The position numbers and the translations under genes are program-made. From Deltaproteobacteria bacterium (GTDB lineage: Bacteria; Desulfobacterota; Desulfuromonadia; Geobacterales; Geobacteraceae), in assembly GCA_009668975.1 (NCBI GenBank), contig SBEG01000011.1, forward strand, positions 1 through 64,000: a stretch of 64,000 bases of DNA. The letters run 5' to 3'. Below are positions 1-7,293 of the stretch, in pieces. The notes under the pieces were generated by a model. It was not told the DNA's origin. It ran no database searches and was given only the letters and a program-made list of their open reading frames with translations. Numbering within the stretch: the stretch's first letter is position 1; every line of letters begins with the position of its first letter.

Positions 1-29
1 CCCCTCACCCCTTACCCCTAACGCCGAGT

Positions 30-782
30 TTACTCCTTCCTGTTCATCAGGCTGGCGGCATAGGCGGCACCGAAACCGTTGTCGATGTTCACCACGGTGA
101 CGCCGGAGGCGCAGGAATTGAGCATGCCCAACAGGGCCGCGATGCCGCCGAACGAGGCGCCGTAGCCGACCGAGGTGGGGACGGCGATGACCGGCCGGTT
201 TACCATGCCGCCCACCACTGAGGGCAGGGCGCCTTCCATGCCGGCCACCACAATCAGGACCGACGCGGATAAAATCAGGTCTTTCCTGCCCAGGAGGCGG
301 TGGATACCGGCCACCCCGACGTCGAAGAGCTGTTCCACTTCGTTTCCCAGGAGCCGCGCCGTCACCACCGCTTCGGCTGCCACCGGAATGTCTGAAGTGC
401 CGGCGGAGATGACGAGGATCGTGCCTTTGCCGGTGACCTCGACCGGATTCTGTTCGATGGTGAGTGCGCGGGCATCTTCATGGTAGCGGGCTGACGGAAA
501 GACTTCGCCAACCTCCCGGGCCTTGTCACTGCTGAGCCGGGTCACCAGGACATTGCCGCCTTTTGCCATGAGGGCCGCGACGATCTGGCAGATCTGGGCG
601 ACACTCTTGCTCTCGCCGAAGACTACCTCGGGAAAACCTTGACGCAAAGAGCGGTGGTGATCGATGTTGGCGCAACCGATATCTTCATAGGGCAGGTGGC
701 GGAGCCGTTCGACTACCTGGTCAACGGTTGCTTCTCCTCGCTGGAGATTTTGCAGGAGCGAGCGCAGTTCTTTTGATTCCAT
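30..782 (-). CDS. larB: LarB, nickel-pincer nucleotide cofactor biosynthesis protein
   Basis: LarB is a cytoplasmic carboxylase/hydrolase that acts on nicotinic acid adenine dinucleotide, the first step towards the nickel-pincer cofactor of lactate racemase and related LarA enzymes. The 250-residue product has the family N-terminus (RLRHLPYEDIG ... HHRSLRQGFPEVVFGE) followed by an AIR-carboxylase (PurE-like) fold with a glycine-rich SAGTSDIPVA segment and a conserved VPTSVGYGASFGG stretch. The ATG at 782 is chosen because family members begin about 20 residues before this N-terminal block; an in-frame GTG at 833 would add 17 unconserved residues. No larA, larC or larE is in the window; they may lie beyond the left edge. 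It is last in a run of minus-strand genes, 163 bp after the HD-GYP gene. Confidence 0.9.
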   Translation of the reverse strand: MESKELRSLLQNLQRGEATVDQVVERLRHLPYEDIGCANIDHHRSLRQGFPEVVFGESKSVAQICQIVAALMAKGGNVLVTRLSSDKAREVGEVFPSARYHEDARALTIEQNPVEVTGKGTILVISAGTSDIPVAAEAVVTARLLGNEVEQLFDVGVAGIHRLLGRKDLILSASVLIVVAGMEGALPSVVGGMVNRPVIAVPTSVGYGASFGGIAALLGMLNSCASGVTVVNIDNGFGAAYAASLMNRKE

Positions 783-945
783 GGTCGGACCCCGGTGTGT
801 CAAAAGGGAAAATTGAGCCTCTAAAAATAGCACTATTTCATGGGGAAGCGAAGGAAAAATGCGAATGGTGGAAGATTTGCCGCAGCCTTGTCAGCGACGA
901 TAGATGGAGGGCGGGGAGGTGCCCGAGTATGTGGGCGCTTTCTTA

Positions 946-2973
946 CTATTCGTCGGGCAGCTGTTGCGCAACCTTGTGAAATTCCTCCTGCACTTCTAGA
1001 AAGGCTTCGACGATGGTTGGGTCAAAATGGCTCCCCTTGTTCCGGACGATGATGTCCACGGCATCCTCATGGCTGAAGGCCGGCTTGTAGCGACGCTTGC
1101 AAATGATTGCGTCATAGACATCGGCAACAGCCATAATCCGGCCGAAAAGGGGTATTTCTTCTCCGGTAAGACCTTCCGGGTAGCCGGTGCCGTTCCATTT
1201 TTCGTGATGGGAGTAAGCAATGATTTTGCCGAATTGCAGAAAAGAGTCCTTCACATCGGCTCCGTACAGGTGCTCCGCCCGCTGGATGGCTTCACGTCCG
1301 TAGATGGTATGCTTTTTCATTTCCCGGTATTCGTCCTCTGTCAGGTTTGCCGGTTTCAGCAGGATGCTGTCCGGGACGGCAACTTTGCCGATATCATGGA
1401 GTGTTGCGGAGCGGAAGAGCAGGTCAATGGTTTCCTCGTCGAGTATTCCGGCAAATCTCGGGTTCCTGGCCATCTGATCCGAGAGAAGTTTTACATAATG
1501 CTGACAGCGTTCAATGTGCCTCCCGGTTTCACTGTCACGCGATTCCGTCAGGGCTGCCAGGCATTGAATGGTAAAGTTCTGCATCGCCACAAGGTCCCTG
1601 TTCCGGGACTTCAGGGTCTGTTCCTCGCGCCAGTATTTGATAAAGGTGAGCAGGGTGAAGTTGCCGCCAAGTGTTACCAGGGGTAAAAGAGGCGAGATAA
1701 AAATTCCTTTTGTCTTGAGAGCCCAGCTCGCTGCGAGCCAGAGGCCGGCACAACAACCGGCAATGACGGATAAGCCGAGGACCGAGCGGGTCCAACTGAG
1801 AATCAAGGCGGAGAGGATTCCGCAAAACAGTACCAGGAGTAGTTCGATGCCGGGGGTCCAGTAGGGGCGGCGAAAAAACTCGTTTTGCAGCATATTGTCG
1901 ACGATTGTTGCATGGATTTCCGTGCCCGGGGTGGCTGCAGTCAGGGGGGTGGTCCGGTACTCCTCAAGCCCGACCGCGGAGGTGCCGACGAAAACGATTC
2001 GTCCCTCGATACTCTTTCGCTCGACTGAATCCTGCAGTATGTCCAGGGCCGAGAGGTGGGTGAAGGGTTTCCGTGAGCCGTGGAAACGGACTAGGATGTT
2101 TGCTTTTGCATCGACCGGGATGCTGATGTCGTTTACGAGGACACTGTCCAATTTGCCCGAGGCTGTTTTCAGAACTGCCTGCCTGCTCTGTTGTGTCTGC
2201 ATGAGAGTGGCCAGCGGCAGGCTCGGGTAAAGTTTCCCCTGGTATTCGATGATGAGGGGGACGCGTCGCAGGACTCCGTCACTATCCGGGGTCATATTGA
2301 AAAAGCCTGAACCGGAGACTGCGCTTTGAAACGGCAAGAGGCTGCAAGTGGCACCCTCGGCACGGAAAAGGCCTGAAGGGCGTTCCGTCGTTCCGTTCTG
2401 ATCCAGGATGGCCACGGGCAGAGGATGCCGGGGACATTCCGCCGCTGACTTGCCGTCGGCTGAAAAGAGAAAGCTGTAGCCAAGGATAAAGGGGCCTTCC
2501 GAGAGGACGTCCGCGAGGATTGCGTCATTGTCCTGCAATTTTGCCGGGACACCTTGTAGATCGAGCGAGATGCCGAATTCCCCCTGGAAATTTTTGCTGA
2601 CCTCACGCAGAGAGTTACGGTCCGGTTCGGGGAAGACCATGTCAAGGGTGATGCTGGTGGCGCCCAGCAGGCGGATTTTGTCCAGAAGAGCGGCGATGCG
2701 GTAACGCGGCCACGGCCATTGTCCGTAATGGGCGAGGCTTTTTTCATCGATGTCGATGATGACCGGATTTACCTCTGTCGAAGGGGGAGCGGCCATGCTT
2801 CCGGAGCGCAGGAGAGTGTCGTAAATCTTGTAGTCGAGAAAATGGAAGAATACCGGACGGTAGGTGGCGAGCAGGGCAAGGAGAAAGGTGAAACCGATGC
2901 CGACGAAGAAAATCCAGCCATACATCTTTTTCGGTTTTGCCAGGAGAGCTTTCCGTATTGCCAGGAAGGTCAT
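946..2973 (-). CDS. CHASE2 sensor / HD-GYP cyclic-di-GMP phosphodiesterase
   Basis: A 675-residue membrane protein. It has an N-terminal membrane helix (about 18-38), then a large extracytoplasmic CHASE2 sensor domain (about 45-375, with the typical VIIDIDEKSLAHYGQWPWPR opening), membrane helices at about 385-450, and a C-terminal HD-GYP domain. The metal-binding HD pair is H526-D527 (HDIGK), and the HHEKWNGTGYP block begins at H589, so the catalytic residues look intact. HD-GYP proteins hydrolyse cyclic di-GMP (some cGAMP). CHASE2 is more often joined to adenylate cyclases or kinases. A ribosome-binding AAGGA lies 7 nt before the ATG. It is 38 nt downstream of the OmpA lipoprotein gene and evidently in one operon with it and the FecR gene, which suggests an envelope signal feeding into cyclic-dinucleotide turnover. 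Confidence 0.9.
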   Translation of the reverse strand: MTFLAIRKALLAKPKKMYGWIFFVGIGFTFLLALLATYRPVFFHFLDYKIYDTLLRSGSMAAPPSTEVNPVIIDIDEKSLAHYGQWPWPRYRIAALLDKIRLLGATSITLDMVFPEPDRNSLREVSKNFQGEFGISLDLQGVPAKLQDNDAILADVLSEGPFILGYSFLFSADGKSAAECPRHPLPVAILDQNGTTERPSGLFRAEGATCSLLPFQSAVSGSGFFNMTPDSDGVLRRVPLIIEYQGKLYPSLPLATLMQTQQSRQAVLKTASGKLDSVLVNDISIPVDAKANILVRFHGSRKPFTHLSALDILQDSVERKSIEGRIVFVGTSAVGLEEYRTTPLTAATPGTEIHATIVDNMLQNEFFRRPYWTPGIELLLVLFCGILSALILSWTRSVLGLSVIAGCCAGLWLAASWALKTKGIFISPLLPLVTLGGNFTLLTFIKYWREEQTLKSRNRDLVAMQNFTIQCLAALTESRDSETGRHIERCQHYVKLLSDQMARNPRFAGILDEETIDLLFRSATLHDIGKVAVPDSILLKPANLTEDEYREMKKHTIYGREAIQRAEHLYGADVKDSFLQFGKIIAYSHHEKWNGTGYPEGLTGEEIPLFGRIMAVADVYDAIICKRRYKPAFSHEDAVDIIVRNKGSHFDPTIVEAFLEVQEEFHKVAQQLPDE

Positions 2974-3011
2974 GGATCAGTCCTTGTCGCGTGGGGTATT
3001 CCAGGCTGGGT

Positions 3012-3617
3012 TCAACGAACCACGACCTCAACTCGTCTGTTTTTCGGTTCCCTGACTTCGTCTTCCGTCGGGATGAGCGGGTTGTCCTCGCCATGGGAGG
3101 TCACCTCAAAGAATCTTGGGTCAATCCCGAGTGCCAGGAGAAATTTCTGGACCAGAATGGCCCGCTCCATACCCAGGTGAAAATTGTATTTCCGGGGGCC
3201 AACCCGGTCAGTATGACCAACGACACTTACATCCGTTGATCCGTGGTCAACGATTGCCGGGAGGATTTTGCCGAGGAGTTTCCGGGAATCACCCGATAAT
3301 TCGGTGGTGCCGGTTTTGAAGTAGAGGATGAAATGGATCGGGGCAGGGGGCAACGCCTTAATTGTATTGCCGAAAATGTCTTGAATTTTCTGCTCGTCAA
3401 GGATTTCAGGCTCCTTGGGAGCGCTCTTTGCGGATTGTATGGCGGTTGCCTGATTCGGTTCCTGCAGCATCTGGCTCCCTCCCAGGTTGGAGACGACGAG
3501 TTTGCCCGTCGAACCATCAGGCTGGGGGAGGAGGACAACTACGGCGCGGTCGCGACTGCAGGCTGTCAGGCAGAACAGAACAGCCAGGCCAAGGAGCATC
3601 AGTCCGATTTTATTCAT
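3012..3617 (-). CDS. OmpA-family peptidoglycan-binding lipoprotein
   Basis: A 201-residue protein with a lipoprotein signal peptide (lipobox LTAC, Cys at about 20), a short linker and a C-terminal OmpA-like domain (about 95-200). The peptidoglycan-binding signature is visible as VVGHTDRVGPRKYNFHLGMERA and the terminal NRRVEVVV. Such proteins tether the outer membrane to peptidoglycan. GAGGT lies 6 nt before the ATG. It sits between the fecR-like gene and the CHASE2 HD-GYP gene. FecR, OmpA and CHASE2 proteins are recurrent neighbours in bacteria, and the OmpA protein may help position the sensor complex in the envelope (inference). Confidence 0.88.
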   Translation of the reverse strand: MNKIGLMLLGLAVLFCLTACSRDRAVVVLLPQPDGSTGKLVVSNLGGSQMLQEPNQATAIQSAKSAPKEPEILDEQKIQDIFGNTIKALPPAPIHFILYFKTGTTELSGDSRKLLGKILPAIVDHGSTDVSVVGHTDRVGPRKYNFHLGMERAILVQKFLLALGIDPRFFEVTSHGEDNPLIPTEDEVREPKNRRVEVVVR

Positions 3618-3784
3618 GAAATACCTCGCGGGATATCAAAGGTGGCCATAACCTTCTTCACGGGGAGCCGTCAGTTTGTTCTACGTTGCAATCAAGATGG
3701 CACAAAACCCAACCACCACCCGGTCCCTCCTTTGTCAGGAGGGGTTAGGGGTGATAAGGTGTCAGCTTGAATGCCTATTTGAAA

Positions 3785-4240
3785 TTAGTCGTCGGGATTT
3801 TCAGCCATTACCGCGAACCTGGTTCCGCGGATACCGATGTTTGCGACAGGCGTTTCGAAGCGGACGGACTCTGGAGACAGTTTGCCGATTATTCCTGTTA
3901 CGCAGGCAGCGGTTCCTCGAACTAATTTCGTGATAAAGGACAATTTCCCCTCTGCTGGTGAAAAGAGAAATTCAGTTATGGCAATTTCACTATTCGGTCC
4001 CAGGGAAAGGAGCGTGTCATCTCGGAAAACAATGGCCATGTTTCCATCGGAGCCGGTTTTTAGCAGGTCACCCCGGAAAACTTTGCTGCCTTTTGTTGCC
4101 TGAATCGATATTTTTTCGCGAATAATTGTGCTTGAGCCGACAACGGTTTTGATACTTGCCACCGGCGTGTCGTCAATCGCCTGGACAGGGAATGGTGCAA
4201 GCAGACAAGCTGCCAGAATAAAGCCGAGGATTTTCTTCAT
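3785..4240 (-). CDS. FecR-domain periplasmic protein
   Basis: A 151-residue secreted protein with signal peptide MKKILGFILAACLLAPFPVQA and one FecR domain (VASIKTVVGSSTIIRE ... GDLLKTGSDGNMAIVFRDDTLLSLGPNSEI ... TPVANIGIRGTRFAV). This stand-alone periplasmic FecR type, with no membrane anti-sigma part, is commonly encoded next to CHASE2 proteins. The start is the ATG at 4240: AGGAGG lies 7 nt upstream, while the in-frame ATG at 4246 would sit only 1-2 nt after the ribosome-binding site. First gene of the FecR/OmpA/CHASE2 operon. The ligand and partner are unknown. Confidence 0.85.
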   Translation of the reverse strand: MKKILGFILAACLLAPFPVQAIDDTPVASIKTVVGSSTIIREKISIQATKGSKVFRGDLLKTGSDGNMAIVFRDDTLLSLGPNSEIAITEFLFSPAEGKLSFITKLVRGTAACVTGIIGKLSPESVRFETPVANIGIRGTRFAVMAENPDD

Positions 4241-4246
4241 GGTCAT

Positions 4247-4644
4247 ACCTCCTTCTGCGTATCGAAGCGAGTCCGTACCAAAAACCTGAGAGAGGGTTAT
4301 TTTGATTCGCTCTCACGCATTTTGTCGAGGGAGCCGAAAATTCCGTAGCCTACCTGTCCGAAAGCTCCCGGGCATCTTTTACCTCTTGTTGCGGGTCAAT
4401 ATTAGGTAATAATAACACAATTCCTCAAAATATCGCCTGTCTACTTCACGAAATACCCTCTATACAGCATTATATCCCGCCATCCTGGTTAGGAAAGAAA
4501 CGTTTTTTTTTCATTGATTGCTGGCAGGAAAAAAGCGAAAAAGCATCAAGGTATTTGATGCTGGGAAATTAATTCCGATTCTTGGACTTTTAGCGCTCAG
4601 GAAGTATTGTGAAGCGAGAGGTGGAGATGGTTTCAGTGAAAAAA
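4247..4644. other. Intergenic region upstream of the FecR operon
   Basis: About 400 bp without a supportable gene. It must hold the promoter of the minus-strand FecR/OmpA/CHASE2 operon. A minus-strand TATAAT lies at 4469-4474 but its -35 region is poor, so I do not call it a promoter. A T9 tract is at 4503-4511. An open plus-strand frame that begins at 4609 runs antisense to the alcohol dehydrogenase gene and is not coding. Confidence 0.4.
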
Positions 4645-4680
4645 GAAAAGGGGCCTCTCGCTGATGAGAGACCCCTTTTA
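4645..4680 (-). terminator. Rho-independent terminator after tRNA-Pro
   Basis: Read on the minus strand, GGGGTCTCTC pairs with GAGAGGCCCC around a 6-nt loop (one G-T/A-C interruption) and is followed by TTTTCTTTT. It starts 12 nt after the end of the tRNA gene, as expected for its terminator. Confidence 0.85.
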
Positions 4681-4691
4681 TTGATGTTAGC

Positions 4692-4768
4692 TGGTCGGGA
4701 TGACTGGATTCGAACCAGCGGCCCCTTGCTCCCGAAGCAAGTGCGCTACCAGGCTGCGCTACATCCCG
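4692..4768 (-). tRNA. tRNA-Pro (anticodon CGG)
   Basis: A full cloverleaf is readable on the minus strand. The acceptor stem CGGGATG pairs with CATCCCG; the D arm is GCGC-AGCCTGGTA-GCGC; the anticodon stem is CTTGC/GCAAG with loop TTCGGGA (anticodon CGG); the T arm contains GGTTCGAATCC. The discriminator base A is followed by a genome-encoded CCA. Length is 77 nt including CCA. It reads proline codon CCG. It is followed by a terminator, and the alcohol dehydrogenase gene ends about 100 bp upstream. Confidence 0.95.
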
Positions 4769-4872
4769 ACGACCGCCTTTATAGCTTTTTGCCGCCGTTT
4801 TGTCAACTGGTTATCATGGGCCGAAGATGCTTGAGTTCATTCGTACTTTCTGCAACGAACCAGCAGCTCTTT

Positions 4873-6021
4873 TCACTGGAAAGCCTTTTCCAGAATGGCA
4901 ACAACATCTTCTTTGCTGGGGTTTCGCGGGTTGAAAATGGTGCTGATCTCCTTCAGAGAATCCAGGGCGATTTTTTCGAAATCGTCGCGGGAAACCCCGA
5001 GTTCTTTCAAGGTGGGGATGCCGATCGTACGGGACAGGTTCAGAACCGCGGCGATCGTTACCGGCAGCGCCTCGTTCGCTGCCAGGTTCTTTATGTCCAG
5101 ACCCATTGCCACTCCGACATCTTTGACTCTCTCCGGAACAGCCTGCCCGTTGTATTCCATGACATAGGGCAGGACCGCGGCATTGGCAAACCCGTGCGGG
5201 ACGCCGGAGTAGACGCAGAGAGGGTGGGAAATGGAATGGGCAAGACCGAGAATCGCCGAGTTATAGGCGAATCCCGCCAGGATGCTGCCCAAAAAGATGT
5301 TGGTGCGTGCCGCCATGTTGCAGCCGTTCTGTACCGCTTCCGGGAGGTTGGAAAAAATCAGTTCGATCGCTTTCAGGGCATTGATGTCCGTGGGAATCGA
5401 ATTTGCTACCGAGAGGTATGCTTCGATAGCATGGGCCAGGGCAGCCATCCCGGTCGAAGCGGTGAGAGCTGGGGGCGCCCCAACGGTGAGTCGCGGATCA
5501 ACAAGCGCAACACGCGCACCGACGTTCTGACCACCGATGACCATTTTCTTCTGCTGCGTGGTGTCGGTAATAACGGTAAAGGAGGTAACCTCACTGGCGC
5601 TGCCCGCGGTTGTCGGGATGGCGATCACCTGGACCCCGGGGTTTTTTACCAGATTTATCCCGTCGTACTGGTTGATGGGGGATTCATTGGTCATCAGGAT
5701 GGAAACGGCCTTGGCCGCATCGATGACACTGCCTCCGCCAACGGCAACAATTGCTTCAACCCCGGCTTCCTTGGCCAGAAGGGCTCCTGCTTCCACAAGT
5801 TCATCGGTGGGATTCGGCTGCACCTCTCCCCATTCCGTTACTTCGAGCTTGGCTGCTTTCAGAGAAGACAAAACGGTAGCGGCATGTCCGGCCTTTTTGA
5901 CTTCGCTGTCGTAAATACAGAGAACCTTGGATACTTCAAAACCGAGCAGCAGGTGACCGACTGTCTCGGCGGTTCCGGGAGCGAATGCTACGGAGCTGGG
6001 AATTGAGAAATGAAAATGCAT
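4873..6021 (-). CDS. Iron-type (group III) alcohol dehydrogenase family protein with altered metal site
   Basis: A 382-residue cytoplasmic protein of the Fe-ADH family, which normally interconverts alcohols and aldehydes with NAD(P)H and a divalent metal. The nucleotide-binding GGGSVIDAAKA motif and family blocks (IPTTAGSASEVTSF, HSISHPL, PHGFANA) are present. In family members such as FucO the metal is held by Asp-x3-His in the first helix block plus two later His. Here the block reads TGMAALAHAIEAY: the Asp position is Ala193 (codon GCT; Asp would be GAT) while His197 and the later His residues remain. It may bind metal weakly, use another metal, or have lost dehydrogenase activity. GAGGAGG lies 9 nt before the ATG. 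Monocistronic as far as can be seen. Confidence 0.9.
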   Translation of the reverse strand: MHFHFSIPSSVAFAPGTAETVGHLLLGFEVSKVLCIYDSEVKKAGHAATVLSSLKAAKLEVTEWGEVQPNPTDELVEAGALLAKEAGVEAIVAVGGGSVIDAAKAVSILMTNESPINQYDGINLVKNPGVQVIAIPTTAGSASEVTSFTVITDTTQQKKMVIGGQNVGARVALVDPRLTVGAPPALTASTGMAALAHAIEAYLSVANSIPTDINALKAIELIFSNLPEAVQNGCNMAARTNIFLGSILAGFAYNSAILGLAHSISHPLCVYSGVPHGFANAAVLPYVMEYNGQAVPERVKDVGVAMGLDIKNLAANEALPVTIAAVLNLSRTIGIPTLKELGVSRDDFEKIALDSLKEISTIFNPRNPSKEDVVAILEKAFQ

Positions 6022-6057
6022 TACAGGCGCCTCCTCTGGCTTTTACTGAAAAGATCT

Positions 6058-6242
6058 TTAGAGCTTGTCCGTATATAAACATCCAGGCTCGCATCCCTTC
6101 TTCACTCAGTCTTTCACCGTTCCTCAATCACAAAATCCTCGACGTAGCAACGCTACGCCTGCGGTTCTGCTCAATCAGACCGGCCAAATCCTGCATAAAT
6201 CCGGGCGAGATCGCTTGTGCTATTTTTTACGGACAAGCTCTT
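6058..6242. mobile_element. MITE-like non-coding inverted-repeat element, 185 bp
   Basis: AGAGCTTGTCCGTA at 6060-6073 is exactly inverted as TACGGACAAGCTCT at 6228-6241. The pentamer GATCT lies immediately outside on both sides (6053-6057 and 6243-6247), consistent with a 5-bp target duplication. The interior has no gene; it contains a small hairpin (GTAGC-AAC-GCTAC). Size, terminal repeats, direct flanks and lack of coding capacity fit a miniature inverted-repeat transposable element mobilised in trans. The parent transposase is not in this window. It sits just upstream of the alcohol dehydrogenase start. Confidence 0.65.
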
Positions 6243-6552
6243 GATCTGATGTTGTGTCGAAAATATTTATATACATTCCGGAAGGTTATACAATAATTTG
6301 AGTTTCTTGCCCTAAATCAGGAGAGAGGGTGAAATTATTGTCTCCTTGAAAAAAATCACCGCCTAACCGGAATTCTGTTAAATTATCGGCGAATCATACC
6401 CCCATTGTGGTGGCGTTTCAATATTTTTTCCGTCCAGAGAAGTACCCTCTGTGGAGTATGGTGACGGTGTTTTGCTAGGGTATGGTGGAACTGCCCAGAA
6501 AAGATCAGTATTTTAGGGTTTTGAGCGCAAAATAAAAACAGCAATTTTCATG

Positions 6553-6581
6553 TTGACAATCGATGTTTACGTATTTAAAAT
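6553..6581 (+). promoter_or_regulatory. Sigma-70-type promoter of the 60-residue protein gene
   Basis: TTGACA (6553-6558), a 17-bp spacer and TAAAAT (6576-6581): perfect -35 and 5/6 -10 at optimal spacing. Transcription would start near 6588, giving a leader of about 250 nt before the gene at 6837. Confidence 0.6.
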
Positions 6582-6836
6582 CAGCGGCTGTTTGTCGATG
6601 ATTTTTTCCTTGAAAATAATCACGGCGGATTGACCCGCTTCCGGATGATCTGGATTATTGGAACGGGTCGAAATTTATAGCGACGATGAAATTCGGATTT
6701 TCTACCCTGTCCGTCGTTAAGGGGAGTTGATACTTCGGATCGTTCAAACCTGCTCGTGCCGGTGGTCGGTAACGAAGTGGTTTGGAGTCAAAGAGCCCAG
6801 ATTCTGGGGAACTTACATCGAGAGGAGAAAAATCAG

Positions 6837-7019
6837 ATGGCACTTCCGTTCAAAAAAGGAAACGTTGTAAAGTATGAAACAGGTTATGTTGCAAACGTCA
6901 TGAACGTTCTTGATGACGCCCTTATCCTTGATCAGGACAGCGCAGGAAATTCCGGCATGTTCAGGGTTGCAGTTGACCCGAACAATGTTGAAGCAGCTGG
7001 CCTCAAGGTAATCAGGTAA
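6837..7019 (+). CDS. Small conserved-looking cytoplasmic protein, 60 residues, function unknown
   Basis: Encodes a 60-residue, soluble, beta-rich-looking protein that begins MALPFKKGNVVKYETGYVAN and ends VEAAGLKVIR. It has no signal peptide, membrane segment or Cys motif. Coding is supported by GAGAGGAG 8 nt before the ATG, a strong promoter far upstream and a strong terminator downstream (7208-7243), so it forms an isolated single-gene transcription unit. The GNVVKYETGYV and FRVAVDPNNV segments could be short beta strands of an SH3-like barrel, but I do not recognise the family and assign no function. Confidence 0.7.
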   Translation: MALPFKKGNVVKYETGYVANVMNVLDDALILDQDSAGNSGMFRVAVDPNNVEAAGLKVIR

Positions 7020-7207
7020 GCAGAAGAAGTATAGTGAAGTTTTTTAGTAGGTTGGTATCGGTTGTTTCCGATTGAATACAGAAAAGGTGTACGCATATAC
7101 AACGCAGTATAAAGCCGAATGTTAGGTCGCCGTTTGCCGCGGCCTTGACATAGACGTACCGCTCGGCCATACCGAACCGAAATTTGGTTACGGGTACGAT
7201 ACCAGAA

Positions 7208-7243
7208 AGCCCCCTGCCGGCAAAGGCAGGGGGCTATTTTTTT
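7208..7243 (+). terminator. Strong Rho-independent terminator
   Basis: AGCCCCCTGCC pairs perfectly with GGCAGGGGGCT around a GGCAAA loop and is followed by ATTTTTTTA. It lies about 190 bp after the 60-residue gene and also ends the region in front of the convergent hybrid kinase gene. Confidence 0.9.
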
Positions 7244-7293
7244 ATTTTCAACGGCTACTTTGAAAAGCAAGCGGCCGCCGCGTTTGGTTTTGT

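Larger units (their letters stand above)
6022..6836. other. Intergenic region with MITE-like element and a long leader
   Basis: An 815-bp gene-free stretch. It contains the inverted-repeat element at 6058-6242, an AT-rich segment (6250-6550) with no convincing coding frame, and then a strong plus-strand promoter at 6553-6581. The roughly 245-nt transcribed leader before the 60-residue gene at 6837 has a hairpin in which GACCCG and CTTCC (from about 6633) pair with GGAA and CGGGTC (to about 6671). Confidence 0.5.

Noticed and set aside
3718..3741. CCCTCC/GGAGGG hairpin between the FecR and OmpA genes
   Set aside because: No T run on either strand, and the genes appear to be co-transcribed.
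4609..6006. Long plus-strand open frame (465 codons)
   Set aside because: It is antisense to the alcohol dehydrogenase and the tRNA, contains no recognisable domain, and its start lies in the tRNA terminator region.
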